This document shows, piece after piece, positions 34,416 to 43,643 of a DNA stretch of 64,000 nt. The position numbers and the translations under genes were made by a program. The notes beneath the pieces were generated by a model, which saw nothing but the letters and a program-made list of their open reading frames with translations, searched no databases and was not told where the DNA came from. Source of the stretch: Caulobacter sp. CCUG 60055 (GTDB taxonomy: Bacteria > Pseudomonadota > Alphaproteobacteria > Caulobacterales > Caulobacteraceae); NCBI RefSeq assembly GCF_022750545.1, contig NZ_PUIC01000002.1, positions 248,001-312,000 on the forward strand, given 5' to 3'. Each line of letters opens with the position of its first letter. Within the stretch, counting starts at the first letter, position 1.

Positions 34416-36071
34416 GTGCTGAGATTCGCGGGGTTTGAAATCGATCAGCGGCGGTCCGAACTGCGGCGGGCCGACGGCGAAGCGATCAAGCTGCGGCCGA
34501 AGACTTTCGACCTCCTATGGCTGCTGGCGATCAATCCGAGGCGAATCCTCAGCAAGCACGAACTGATGGCCGCCGTCTGGCCGGGCGTCCATGTCAGCGA
34601 CGACAGCCTTTTCCAGTGCATCCGCGAGCTTCGCGCCGCCCTTGGCGACGACAAGCGCCAGCTGATCCGGGCGGTCTCGGGTCGGGGCTATCTGCTGGAG
34701 GCCGACGTGTCGGGGCCGCCGGATGCGGGCCCTCCGGAAATGACGCATGCGCAGACGGGATCTGCGACGGAAGCGAGGCCGGCGGGAGCCTGGCTCGATC
34801 TCAAGATGCGGCGCCGCGCGGTCCTGGCGGTCATGGCGGGGGGCGGTGCGACGGCCCTGGCGGCGGCCGCGGCGGTGCTGCCTCGTTTCTTCGTGAGCTC
34901 GCCCGCGACCGTCGCCGTAATCCCGATGGCCGCCGGGGGCGATGCGCCGATGAGCGCCCGGATGGCCGCCGGCGTGACCCGCGATCTGATCGACGGCCTG
35001 GCGAAAATCGAGACGATCCGCGTGGTGACGCCGCACGGCGCCGTCCAGGCCGCCGACTTCGTGGTGACCAGCGTGCTCGAACAGACCGAGGCGGCGTGGA
35101 ACCTGAGCGCGCGCATGACCGAACCGTCGACCGGCACGGTCAAGTGGACGAGGGCGCTGTCGGTGGACCGGAACGGCGCGGATGCGCCGCTCCAGCAGAC
35201 GCGCCTGACCGCCGGCCTGGGCGACGCGCTGGCTTTGAGCATCAACGCGCTCCTGAAATCGGGCAACCGCTCCGTCGACGGCATGCCGACGGGCGGCGCC
35301 AAGGCCGCCATCGAGCAGGCGACGGCCTCGATCAACCAGACGACCTTCGAGCGTTTTCACGCCGCCCGGGCGATGCTGGAGAAAGCGCTCGCCGACGACG
35401 CCGACGACGTCGATCTGCAAGTCGCGCTCGCGGCGTTCCAATTGCGCGGAATCCAGATGGCCTGGTTCCCGGTCGCCGAGCGCGCCTCCGTCGAAGGGCG
35501 CGTCGGCGCGATCGTGGAGCGCACGTTGCGCGCGCGGCCCGACTATATCCCGGTGCTTCAGACCTATTGCCGGTTCCTGTCGACGACCAACCGTTTCGTC
35601 GAATGCCTGGTGGCGTGCGAGAGGGTGCTCGCCCTCGATCCGTGGGATGGAATCACGCTGTATCTCATCGGGCTCGCCCAGGTTTTCCTCGGCCGCTTCG
35701 ACGAGGGCCTCGCCACCTTCCGGCAGGCGGACCGGTTCGACACGCCGCAGGTCGCGCGCTGGACCTGGGCGATCGGGGCGGGCTGGACCTATCTGCTCAT
35801 GGGCCGCCCCGAGGACGCGCTGCCCTGGCTGAAGCGGTCGATCGCGATCACCCCGGCCAGCGGGCGCACGCACCTGCTGCTGGCGGCGGCCTACCAGCAA
35901 CTGGGCCGGGGCGCCGAAGCCAGGGCCGCCATGGCCAAGGCGCTGGAGCTGAGACCGGGCGCGACGGCGCGCACCGTGCCGCCGCCCGACAAGAACACCA
36001 GCCCGGTCTATCTCAAGGCTACCGAGCGGGTGATGAGCCTCATGGTCGCCGCCGGGCTGCCCGCGAGCTGA
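34416..36071 (+). CDS. CadC/ToxR-like membrane regulator: winged helix, one TM, TPR-like domain
   Basis: A 551-aa protein. Residues 1-100 form an OmpR/PhoB-type winged helix ('FEIDQRRSELRRADGEAIKLRPKTFDLLWLLAINPRRILSKHELMAAVWPGVHVSDDSLFQCIRELRAALGD...IRAVSGRGYLLE'). A single hydrophobic segment lies at about 133-160. A periplasmic part follows with a 'VAVIPM' start and helical TPR-like repeats (~290-530, e.g. 'VLALDPWDGITLYLIGLAQVFLGRFDEGLATFRQADRF'). This is the CadC layout, where a periplasmic cue changes DNA binding without a kinase. The GTG start has GGGGGGAGG close upstream. It is divergent from the giant autotransporter and probably controls it, through the tandem repeat at 34299 (inference). 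Confidence 0.88.
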   Translation: MLRFAGFEIDQRRSELRRADGEAIKLRPKTFDLLWLLAINPRRILSKHELMAAVWPGVHVSDDSLFQCIRELRAALGDDKRQLIRAVSGRGYLLEADVSGPPDAGPPEMTHAQTGSATEARPAGAWLDLKMRRRAVLAVMAGGGATALAAAAAVLPRFFVSSPATVAVIPMAAGGDAPMSARMAAGVTRDLIDGLAKIETIRVVTPHGAVQAADFVVTSVLEQTEAAWNLSARMTEPSTGTVKWTRALSVDRNGADAPLQQTRLTAGLGDALALSINALLKSGNRSVDGMPTGGAKAAIEQATASINQTTFERFHAARAMLEKALADDADDVDLQVALAAFQLRGIQMAWFPVAERASVEGRVGAIVERTLRARPDYIPVLQTYCRFLSTTNRFVECLVACERVLALDPWDGITLYLIGLAQVFLGRFDEGLATFRQADRFDTPQVARWTWAIGAGWTYLLMGRPEDALPWLKRSIAITPASGRTHLLLAAAYQQLGRGAEARAAMAKALELRPGATARTVPPPDKNTSPVYLKATERVMSLMVAAGLPAS

Positions 36072-36771
36072 CCCCCTGAACGGCGGCCGCCGACCCGCCC
36101 CCCGCCGCCCGGAAGGCAGCCCCATCCGATCGGCCGATCGACGCCTCGCCAGTTCCGCGCCGCGCCTCGTTTCGTCGCATGCGGGGACATGTGCGCCATC
36201 GCGAGCGGTGTGGCTTGACCTAACCTATAGGGGGGTATACCTCAGCCCAGTCTTCGGCGCGGGCCTTTCCCGCGCCGGGGATCGTCGGCGCGCCAAGCGC
36301 CGGCGCCCACCCAACGGAACAACGGATCTGATGAACCCGCGATCTAGCAGCGCAACCAGCGAGGGCGACAGTCGGCGCATAGCGCCGTCTTCGAACACCT
36401 TCGCCGGTCGCTCCGAAGCCCGGAACGCCGTTCACCTGTAGGATCGCCGCCCGCGGTGATCCGCGGGCGCACAGCTTCTCGGGCTCAGGTTTGAACCTTG
36501 AGCAAGGAGAGGCGTCTTGGCCTGCCACCTGCCCCTTATTTCGCCGCTGTGGAGCTTGGCCTCCGCAGCGAACCGGTCGCATACGCCTAAAGTCCGGGCG
36601 CTCGTCCTGAGCGTTCCGGCTCTCGGCTGGCCGCCGGACCCTGGCGGGCGCCCCTAGGCGCCGGGCCGACGGTCGCTCGGAAACCAGCGCCCCTCATTCA
36701 ATCCACGCCGCCGAACCGCGCCGCCTCCTGCGACGCGGCCTGATCACTCGCGTCTCAACTGTAGAATAGTC
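36072..36771. other. 700-bp gap, hairpin-rich, no convincing gene
   Basis: The gap between the CadC-like gene and the next receptor has no ORF with protein-like composition. It holds at least six separate inverted repeats: 36255-36277 (9-bp stem), 36373-36387 (6), 36449-36468 (8), 36483-36503 (9 with a bulge), 36545-36570 (10, one G-T) and 36647-36662 (6). They are spread along a plus-strand stretch that starts after a possible promoter at 36215. A structured non-coding RNA or a long 5' leader for the receptor are options; decayed sequence is another. Confidence 0.45.
36215..36241 (+). promoter_or_regulatory. promoter-like element containing a G-tract motif (CCTATAGGGGGGTATAC)
   Basis: TTGACC and TATACC are spaced 15 bp apart. 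Between and over them lies CCTATAGGGGGGTATAC, a G tract with AT-rich half-sites on both sides. That recalls operators of the CsoR/RcnR/FrmR (DUF156) repressor family. No such regulator gene lies in the window, so the assignment is tentative. Confidence 0.35.
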
Positions 36772-39168
36772 ATGACTGTAAAACTCAAATCGCATCTACG
36801 TCTTCAACAACAGAAACATTCGTATCGCCGGGGGATCGGTTGGAAGGGGCCGGCTCTCGTCATGATCTTGAACGGGCTGAGCTTCGGCCTGGCCCATGCT
36901 CAAGCCACGACCGGCGCTGCGAACAACGAGGGCGACGGCGGTACGCGCTCGTTCCAGGGCGCTGAGGTGCAGGAGATCGTGGTGACGGCGGCGCGCCGGG
37001 CGGGCGCCGTGGATCAGCCGGCCGGGGCGGCCCAATACGCCCTGACCAAGGAGAACTGGGCCGACGTGATGACCGGGACGAGCGCCCTGGCGCTCGTGAA
37101 GAATCTGCCCGGGGTCACCTTCACCTCGACCGACGCCTACGGGCTCGATCTTTCGGACGGCTTCCTGCTGGTCCGGGGCTTCCGCCAGAATGAGCTGGCG
37201 ATCACCTTTGAAGGCGTTCCCCTCAACGACGGCAGCTATGGCAGCGTCACGGGAACCGCGCCGCTGAACGTCGGCGTGACTTCGAACATCGGTTCCGTGC
37301 AGATCTCGCCGGGTTCGGCCCAGGTGAGCACCTTCTCCAATTCCGGGGACGGCGGCGAGATCCGCTATTCGCTGATCAACCCGAAATCCAAACCGGAGTT
37401 CGGCGCGGTCGTGGGATATGGAAGCAACAATGCGCTCGTCCTCAGCGCGACCGCTCAGACGGGCCAGATCGGCGACAACGGGCCGCGCGCGCTTTTCGGC
37501 GTCGAGCGCATTTCAAAAGACAAGTACACCGGCAGGGGCACGCAGTATTCCCTGCACGCGAACGCGAAAATCGTCCAGGACGTCCCCTGGGGCGATGTCA
37601 CGGCCTTCCTTTCGTACTCCAACTTCGAAATCTGGGGGTATAACAACACCTCCTTCGACATGCTCTCGAAGCTGGGCTGGAACGGCACCGACATCCTCTA
37701 CAAGGACTATGATCGGGCCGTGTTCATAAATACGCCGGCCAATGCGGGCGTTTCCTGCGGCGCCTACACCTGCGGCGAGCTGGCCAAGCTCGTCCCCTAC
37801 GACACCGGTCAGGCGACGAACGATTTCATCGGCAGCCTGGCCCACCGCTTCCGCCTTTCGAACGAGCTGTCGGGCGAGGTCATGGCCTATGGGGCCGTCA
37901 GCGCCTCGGACGTCGAGATCTCGGACGTTTCGACCCCGTCCCAGACCGGCGCGCCGTTCTCGGCGCAGGTCTGGCGCACGCGGCCGGAACGGTTCGGCGG
38001 CGCGGCCAACATCAGTTACGCCGTCGGGCGCAACACCCTGTCGGCGGGGGCGTGGCTCGAGCGCGTCACCTCGACGTCCAGGTTCGAGTCCTTCAACGAG
38101 CCGCTTCCCGGCCAGGGCCCGCCGCTGCGGGCGATCGGGCCCTACGACGTCTACGGCCCTGCGTTCCAAGTTCAGAACCAGTCCGCCTGGACGACCCGAT
38201 CGCTTCAGCTTTACCTGCAAGACGTCTTCAAGCCTACCGAAGCCCTGACCCTGACCGTCGGTTTCAAGGCGGTCGACTTCGTGACCAGCGGCGGCGGCGT
38301 CGGTCCCGACCAGGCGCCGAACGGCAGGCTGGCGGCCAGGGACCCGTTCCTGCCGAAGCTGTCCGTCGAATGGCGTCCGACCGACCGGGACTTCCTCTAT
38401 CTCGACGTCGCCGAAACGATGATCGGCTACCGGGTTTCGTCCCGCGGCAACATCGGCCCGGTGTCGTCCGCCTGGGCCGCGGACAGCCAGGCCATTTTCG
38501 AGGCTACGGCGCCCACGCTGAAGCCGGAGAAGGACTGGAACTTCACCGTCGGCGGCTATCACGATTTCGGCTGGCTGAGCCTCAATGTCGACGCCTATTA
38601 CGGGATCATTCTCAACCGGTTGCTCAACGGCACGAGCGGGCCGCAATACGCGCCCGTGCGCTCCGTGGGCATCGTGCCGCAGTCCGACCTCTTCGGCGCC
38701 GACGCGATCGCCAGCGCCAAGCTGCCGTTCGGGATCGACATCTCGCAGTCGGTCTCCGTCAGCAAGCTGCGCTACGGCGACAATCTCGTCGTGTCCGGCG
38801 AGGTGGTGCCCCTGAAGGGGCACTACCAGCCCGGCTATCCCAGCGTCTCCCTGATCACCCAGGCGACGTACAAGCACGACCGCTTCGAGGCGGGGCTGAC
38901 CAGCACGGTCTATCTCGACCAGCCCTTCACCTACACCAACGACCTCTACGTGCCGGACTACTGGCAGGTGAACGGCCGGATCTCCTATCACCTGCCGAGG
39001 AGCGAACACCTGCCCGATCTGGTTTTCCGGCTGGACGTGAACAATCTCCTGGACCGCAAGAACATCGGGTCGGTCGGCATCGGAGGATATTCCGTTTCGG
39101 GGGACTATCAGACGTTCATGAGGTCGGCGCCCAGGCAGTTCCTGTTCACCGTCTCCGCGAAGTACTGA
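36772..39168 (+). CDS. TonB-dependent receptor
   Basis: A 798-aa receptor without an STN domain. It has a long basic N-terminus and signal peptide ('ALVMILNGLSFGLAHAQA'), a TonB box ('VQEIVVTAARRAG'), and a plug domain with 'LVKNLPGVTFTSTDAYGLDLSDGFLLVRGFRQNELAITFEGVPLND'. The barrel includes 'KPEKDWNFTVGGYHDFGW' and ends 'RQFLFTVSAKY'. The plug lacks the common 'LRGPQGTLYG' phrase, having 'GSVQISPGSAQVSTFSNSGDGGEI' instead, so it belongs to a different receptor branch than its neighbours. A convergent AraC gene follows. The ligand is unknown. Confidence 0.92.
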   Translation: MTVKLKSHLRLQQQKHSYRRGIGWKGPALVMILNGLSFGLAHAQATTGAANNEGDGGTRSFQGAEVQEIVVTAARRAGAVDQPAGAAQYALTKENWADVMTGTSALALVKNLPGVTFTSTDAYGLDLSDGFLLVRGFRQNELAITFEGVPLNDGSYGSVTGTAPLNVGVTSNIGSVQISPGSAQVSTFSNSGDGGEIRYSLINPKSKPEFGAVVGYGSNNALVLSATAQTGQIGDNGPRALFGVERISKDKYTGRGTQYSLHANAKIVQDVPWGDVTAFLSYSNFEIWGYNNTSFDMLSKLGWNGTDILYKDYDRAVFINTPANAGVSCGAYTCGELAKLVPYDTGQATNDFIGSLAHRFRLSNELSGEVMAYGAVSASDVEISDVSTPSQTGAPFSAQVWRTRPERFGGAANISYAVGRNTLSAGAWLERVTSTSRFESFNEPLPGQGPPLRAIGPYDVYGPAFQVQNQSAWTTRSLQLYLQDVFKPTEALTLTVGFKAVDFVTSGGGVGPDQAPNGRLAARDPFLPKLSVEWRPTDRDFLYLDVAETMIGYRVSSRGNIGPVSSAWAADSQAIFEATAPTLKPEKDWNFTVGGYHDFGWLSLNVDAYYGIILNRLLNGTSGPQYAPVRSVGIVPQSDLFGADAIASAKLPFGIDISQSVSVSKLRYGDNLVVSGEVVPLKGHYQPGYPSVSLITQATYKHDRFEAGLTSTVYLDQPFTYTNDLYVPDYWQVNGRISYHLPRSEHLPDLVFRLDVNNLLDRKNIGSVGIGGYSVSGDYQTFMRSAPRQFLFTVSAKY

Positions 39169-39233
39169 CGGTCGCCAGCGTCCGGGCCGGAACATCCGGG
39201 CTGGACGGGAAACCGGGGCGCAGCGCGCCGGGA

Positions 39234-39267
39234 GCGATCCTGGATCACGAACATGGTCCAGGATCGC
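39234..39267. terminator. 11-bp stem hairpin between receptor and AraC gene
   Basis: GCGATCCTGGA pairs perfectly with TCCAGGATCGC across a 12-nt loop, 66 bp after the receptor stop and before the convergent AraC stop at 39393. No T tail is present, but position and symmetry suit a bidirectional terminator. Confidence 0.5.
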
Positions 39268-39392
39268 CTCGGCGCTGGTGGCCGCGCATCGCCCGACAGC
39301 GACTGCGCGGCCCGGCCGCTTTCATTCAAAGCCGCCGCCTGTCGCTATACGTGATCCGCGCAAGTCGGCGGCGCGGTATCGGGTGGCCTGGG

Positions 39393-39995
39393 TTAGGCTT
39401 CGCAATTCGCGCCATTCCCGCTGGCGGCGGCCCGGTCCGTGACCCGAAGACCGTATTGTTCGCGCCGCCAAACTCCGGGGGCGCTGCCCACTTCGCGACG
39501 AAAGACCCGCGAGAAGTGCGCCTGGTCGGCGAACCCGCAGGTCGCCGCGATCCGGCTGAGCGGCTCGTCGCTTTCCATCAGCAGCGCGCGTGCGCGTGCG
39601 AGCCGCAGCGCGACGACGTAGGCGTGCGGCGACCTGCCGAAACTGCGCCTGAAGGCCCGGAAGAAATAGCTCGCGCTCAGCCGCGTGACGCCAGCCATGT
39701 CCTCGACCCGCATCGGCGTTTCGAGGTGCGCGTGAATGTGATCGACCACTCGTTGCGCCTGCCAGGGCGCGAGCGCGCTGCGCGGGCGGCGGGGAGCGCT
39801 CGGCTGGGCGTCGGTGGTCTCGGCCCCGGCGCTCCAGAGCATGTCCAGTGCCCTCTGAATCTCGCGCCTCGCCGCGGGAGCGTCGTGGTCGAGGACCCGC
39901 GATGCGCGCCGGAGAAGCAGGGCGACGATCGGGACGATCTCTCCGATTTCCGCCGGCTCGCGCACGATGTCGAAGTCACGCAGCGTCCCCGACAT
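39393..39995 (-). CDS. AraC-family transcriptional regulator
   Basis: A 200-aa protein. The C-terminal half carries the double helix-turn-helix of the family ('VVDHIHAHLETPMRVEDMAGVTRLSASYFFRAFRRSFGRSPHAYVVALRLARARALLMESDEPLSRIAATCGFADQAHFSRVFRREVGSAPGVWRR'). The N-terminal ~75 residues are short and helical, with no cupin-type arabinose-binding domain, so this is a compact member. The start at 39995 has AAAGGGAGGTG, an almost ideal ribosome site. It lies between a convergent TonB receptor and the two-component genes upstream on its strand; its targets are unknown. Confidence 0.92.
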   Translation of the reverse strand: MSGTLRDFDIVREPAEIGEIVPIVALLLRRASRVLDHDAPAARREIQRALDMLWSAGAETTDAQPSAPRRPRSALAPWQAQRVVDHIHAHLETPMRVEDMAGVTRLSASYFFRAFRRSFGRSPHAYVVALRLARARALLMESDEPLSRIAATCGFADQAHFSRVFRREVGSAPGVWRREQYGLRVTDRAAASGNGANCEA

Positions 39996-40137
39996 CGGAT
40001 TTCACCTCCCTTTACATATGGAAATCTTCGCGCCGGCCGCGTCCGCGATCCATCGTTCGGCCGGGGGAAGTCTTAGCAAGGCGAAGGGACGATGCGCGGT
40101 TCGTTCCTTCGGAGGATGCGCCCGCGGGAGACCGCGC

Positions 40138-40794
40138 CTACAAACGGATGAGGCCGCGACGGCTCGCCACCGTGATGGCTTCGGTGCGGCTCAAGACCCG
40201 CAGTTTGCTGAAGATGCTGCGCAGATGCGATTTGACGGTGGTCTCGCTGATGTTCAGCCGCGTGCTCATGTCCCTGTTGCTGTGTCCTCGCGCCAGCAGG
40301 GTGAGGACCTCCAGCTCGCGGGTGGTGAGCGCTTCGCCGCTGACGCCGGCGGCGAGCTTCGCCACCAGGGACGGCGGAATGCGGGTCTCGCCGGCGTGGA
40401 CGCCGCGGATGCAGTCCAGCAGCTCCTCTCGCTGGGCGTCCTTGAGCATGTATCCCTTCGCGCCGGCCATGATGGCCCTGGAGATGTCGTGGTCGGTGTC
40501 GAAGGTCGTCAGCACCATGAGCCGCGCCGAGGAATCCTCGCGACGGATCGCTTCGATGGCGCCGACGCCGTCGAGGATCGGCATGCGCAGATCGAGCAGG
40601 GCCACGTCGGGACGGCATTCCAGCCAACGGTCGACGCAGTCCCGGCCGTTGGCGGCTTCGGCGACCACGACCATGTCCGGCTGTCTTCCGATGATCGAGG
40701 CCAGGCCTTCGCGGACGGTGACGTGGTCGTCGGCGATCAGCACCCGTATCGGCGGCGGCGATTGCTGATCCGTCTTGGAGATCGGCGTTTCCAT
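40138..40794 (-). CDS. NarL/FixJ-type response regulator
   Basis: A 218-aa regulator. The receiver domain (~residues 17-130) has 'VLIADDHVTVREGLASII', phosphoacceptor Asp in 'PDVALLDLRMP', and Lys in 'GYMLKDA'. A LuxR-type helix-turn-helix follows (~150-210, 'ALTTRELEVLTLLARGHSNRDMSTRLNISETTVKSHLRSIFSKL'). The ATG at 40794 shares one base with the kinase stop (TGATG), so the pair is translationally coupled. The frame is open further upstream, but that part is antisense-like and inside the kinase gene. Confidence 0.93.
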   Translation of the reverse strand: METPISKTDQQSPPPIRVLIADDHVTVREGLASIIGRQPDMVVVAEAANGRDCVDRWLECRPDVALLDLRMPILDGVGAIEAIRREDSSARLMVLTTFDTDHDISRAIMAGAKGYMLKDAQREELLDCIRGVHAGETRIPPSLVAKLAAGVSGEALTTRELEVLTLLARGHSNRDMSTRLNISETTVKSHLRSIFSKLRVLSRTEAITVASRRGLIRL

Positions 40795-42422
40795 CACTTT
40801 GACCCCAATGCTTCGGGCGAAGACGCCGGCAGCTGGATCAAGACCTGCGCGCCGCGACCGTTCGCGCTGCGCACCTCCATCCGGCCGCCCATCGCATCGA
40901 CCCGTTCGCGCATGCCCAACAGGCCGTAGCCTTCGCTTCTCGCGGCCGGATCGAAGCCGCGGCCGTCGTCGGCGAACTCGAGCCGAACGCCGTCCGGTCC
41001 GAAGACGATGGCGGCGGAGATGCGGGACGCCTGGGCGTGGCGGAGCGCGTTGGTCAGGACCTCCTGGGCGATGCGGAACAGGTTCTCCTCCCATTCGGGC
41101 GGCAGCGCCCGGGGCGCGCCCAGGACCTTGAAATCGGCGCGGAGCGCCACGCCCTCGGTCAGCTTCCCGAACAGCGTCCGCAGGGCGTCCGCAAGGCCCC
41201 CCTCTTCCAGGGGGCGGGGCCGCAGGGCCTGCACGGAGCGGCGCGCCTCGCTCAGGCTTTCGCGCGCCAGGTTTCGGGCGGTGACGACGTGCTGCTCCGC
41301 CTCGCGCCCGAGGCCCCGCCGACTGGCGTCCTCGGCCGCTTCCAACTGCACGATGACGCCGGTGAAGCCCTGCGCCAGCGTGTCGTGGATGTCGCGCGCG
41401 ATCCGGTTGCGCTCTTCGGCGACAGCGGCTTCGCGACCCTGTTCGGACAGCTCGGCCAACCGGATCATCAGCATGGCCTGGTTGGCCAGGGCCTGAGCCA
41501 GTTCAATCTGTTCGGTCTGGAAGGTGCGCTTCTGTTTGAAGCGAAGTCCGATCGCGCCTTCCAGCCGTCCGGCCACCGTCATGGGGACCAGAAGAACGGT
41601 GATGACGCCCAACGGCAGCAGCCGGTCGCGCAAGGCGAACGGCGGGACGGTTCGAATGTCCTCGATGGCGCTCGGCGCTCCCGAGCGAAAGACTTCGGGC
41701 CACGGCCAGATGTCCTCCATCGGAAGCGACAGGTCGAGCCCGGCGAACCTGGGGTCGGACTTCGGCACCACGCGGCCGTCCTCGAAAGCGAACGCCAACT
41801 CGACGGTTCCCTCCGGTCCGCCGCCGCGCCATACGCTGGCGCTGTGCGCCTCGAACTGTTCGGTCAGCGTCCGCAGGACGTGCGCGACCATCTGGTTGGA
41901 GTCAGGCTCTATCGCCAGGGTGTCCAGGGCGCTCTTGAGCGCGTCGAGCTGCCCGCGGGCCAGTTGCTCGGACGCCACCAGCGCCTTCTCCGCCCGCTTG
42001 CGCGCCTCGATGTCGATGTTCGAGCCGTACCACCTGACGACCCGGCCGGCGTCGTCCAGAAGCGGAGCGCAGCGGAAGAGGAACCATCGATACTCGCCGT
42101 CGAACCGGCGGATGCGCGCCTCGTGTTCGTCCGGCGCGCCCCGGGCCAGCGTATCGCGCCAATGCGTCTCGAGCGGGGGCAGGTCGTCGGGATGGATCGT
42201 GCTCGTCCAGCCCCATCCCAGGGCGTCGTCCATCGAAAGCCCCGTATACTCGCACCACTGGCTGTTGAGGAATTCGGCGGCCCCGTCCGTGTGGCAGAAC
42301 CAGGCCAGGCCCGGTATGATGTCGATCGCCGCGTGGAAGCTCCTTTCCCAGGCCCGAAGGTCGCCGGGGAGCATCGCGGTCCCGTATTCCGCGCGGTGTC
42401 GGGGAGGGGCTTCCGTCACCAT
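40794..42422 (-). CDS. sensor histidine kinase (PAS-GAF-HisKA_3-HATPase)
   Basis: A 542-aa cytoplasmic sensor. An N-terminal PAS domain with PAC (~residues 20-140: 'FHAAIDIIPGLAWFCHTDGAAEFLNSQWCEYTGLSMDDALGWGWTSTIHPDD') is followed by a GAF-like domain (~165-310) and a HisKA_3 dimerisation helix with the phosphorylated His in 'RNRIARDIHDTLAQGF'. The NarX/LiaS-type ATPase has 'NALRHAQASRI' and 'FADDGRGFDP'. It has no membrane segments, so it reads an intracellular or diffusible cue, perhaps a bound cofactor. The ATG at 42422 has GGAAGG before it; the longer open frame to 42641 lacks a domain. It is paired with the response regulator directly downstream. Confidence 0.9.
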   Translation of the reverse strand: MVTEAPPRHRAEYGTAMLPGDLRAWERSFHAAIDIIPGLAWFCHTDGAAEFLNSQWCEYTGLSMDDALGWGWTSTIHPDDLPPLETHWRDTLARGAPDEHEARIRRFDGEYRWFLFRCAPLLDDAGRVVRWYGSNIDIEARKRAEKALVASEQLARGQLDALKSALDTLAIEPDSNQMVAHVLRTLTEQFEAHSASVWRGGGPEGTVELAFAFEDGRVVPKSDPRFAGLDLSLPMEDIWPWPEVFRSGAPSAIEDIRTVPPFALRDRLLPLGVITVLLVPMTVAGRLEGAIGLRFKQKRTFQTEQIELAQALANQAMLMIRLAELSEQGREAAVAEERNRIARDIHDTLAQGFTGVIVQLEAAEDASRRGLGREAEQHVVTARNLARESLSEARRSVQALRPRPLEEGGLADALRTLFGKLTEGVALRADFKVLGAPRALPPEWEENLFRIAQEVLTNALRHAQASRISAAIVFGPDGVRLEFADDGRGFDPAARSEGYGLLGMRERVDAMGGRMEVRSANGRGAQVLIQLPASSPEALGSK

Positions 42423-42728
42423 GCGAACCTTCCGCTGCGCGCGTCCGTCGACGGTCTGATCGCCGCGATCTTGGCGGGAGCGGCGGCGGCGAGTCCAGCG
42501 GTCCGCGTTTTCGATCGCCGTCGCATTCGGCCCTCTTGCTCCAGGCGCGGCGCCGCGCCGGCTGGCGGGCCGCCCGCCAGTGAAAGCCAACCGTCGGGGC
42601 GTGGCCACGCAATATGCGTTGCAAGGGGCGCGGCGCGGCACTGATCGACAAGTCCGGCGCCCCTGATCAAGGCGCGCACCCGCCCAACGCTTAGGGTTGC
42701 GGCGTCAGACAGCGTCAAAGGGCTCGTC
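42423..42728. other. divergent region between the sensor kinase and the hydrolase operon
   Basis: About 300 bp hold both divergent promoters. No gene and no strong repeat were seen beyond a short GCAA-6-TTGC repeat near 42609-42622. The plus-strand operon has AAAGGG before its ATG. Confidence 0.4.
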
Positions 42729-43643
42729 ATGATCCGAACGCTAACGTCGTTGATCGCATGCGGCGTCATCCTCGCGGCCTTTCCATGCGCGGCGAAGGTC
42801 AAACCCTATCCCGCCAGCTTCAAGACCGAGACGATCACCGCCAACGGAACGCGGATATATGTCCGCGTCGGCGGTCATGGCCCGGCCGTCGTCATGCTGC
42901 ACGGCTATGGCGAGAGCGGCGACATGTGGCAGCCGCTCGCCGTCGCTCTCGCCAAGACCCACACCGTGATCGTCCCCGACCTTCGCGGCATGGGCCTTTC
43001 CGGTCATCCGGACGGCGGCTACGACAAGAAGACCCAGGGCCGCGACGTCTCCGGCGTGCTGGACGCGCTGCACGTGGGCAAGGTCGACGTGGTCGCCCAC
43101 GACATCGGCAACATGGTCGCCTACGCCTTCGTGGCCGAACAGCCCCAGCGGGTGGGGCGTCTGGTGCTGATGGACGCCCCGATCCCCGGCGTCGGCCCCT
43201 GGGAAGAGATCCTGAAGAACCCGCTGCTCTGGCACTTCCGCTTCGGCGGGCCGGACATGGAGCGGCTGGTGAAGGGGCGCGAGCGTATCTACCTCGATCG
43301 CTTCTGGAACGAGTTCTCCGCCGACCCGAAGAACTTCGACGAGGAGAGCCGCGTCCACTACGCCAAGCTCTACGCCCTGCCGCGCGCCATGCACGACGGC
43401 TTCGAGCAGTTCCACGCCTTCGACCAGGACGCCGTCGACAACCGGAAATTCCTCGCCGCCGGACCGCTGTCGACCCCGGTCCTGGCCGTCGGCGGCGAAA
43501 AATCCTTCGGCCCGGAGATGGCCGTGGTGGCCAAGGCCGCCTTCACCAACGTCCAGGGCGCCGTGATCCCCAATGCAGGCCACTGGGTGATGGAGGAAAA
43601 CCCCAAGGCCACGGTCGCCGTCATCCAGGAGTTCATCCGGTGA
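42729..43643 (+). CDS. exported alpha/beta hydrolase, epoxide-hydrolase-like (Asp nucleophile)
   Basis: A 304-aa protein with a signal peptide ('MIRTLTSLIACGVILAAFPCAAKV'). It has 'VMLHGYGESGDMW' (HG oxyanion region), 'VVAHDIGNMVAYAF' where the nucleophile elbow carries Asp rather than Ser, and a C-terminal His in 'IPNAGHWVMEENP'. Asp nucleophiles mark epoxide hydrolases and haloalkane/haloacetate dehalogenases. The Trp normally following Asp in haloalkane dehalogenases is Ile here, so an epoxide-hydrolase-like activity is more likely. It leads a four-gene operon (cupin, isochorismatase-like, membrane protein) and acts in the periplasm. The substrate is unknown. Confidence 0.87.
   Translation: MIRTLTSLIACGVILAAFPCAAKVKPYPASFKTETITANGTRIYVRVGGHGPAVVMLHGYGESGDMWQPLAVALAKTHTVIVPDLRGMGLSGHPDGGYDKKTQGRDVSGVLDALHVGKVDVVAHDIGNMVAYAFVAEQPQRVGRLVLMDAPIPGVGPWEEILKNPLLWHFRFGGPDMERLVKGRERIYLDRFWNEFSADPKNFDEESRVHYAKLYALPRAMHDGFEQFHAFDQDAVDNRKFLAAGPLSTPVLAVGGEKSFGPEMAVVAKAAFTNVQGAVIPNAGHWVMEENPKATVAVIQEFIR

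Noticed and set aside
36208-36441. 77-codon frame after the G-tract promoter-like element
   Set aside because: It is interrupted in spirit by several hairpins, has no ribosome site and no recognisable composition.
38070-38100. GGTTCGAGTCC, resembling a tRNA T-arm
   Set aside because: It is inside a well-supported receptor gene and no matching acceptor or anticodon stems surround it.
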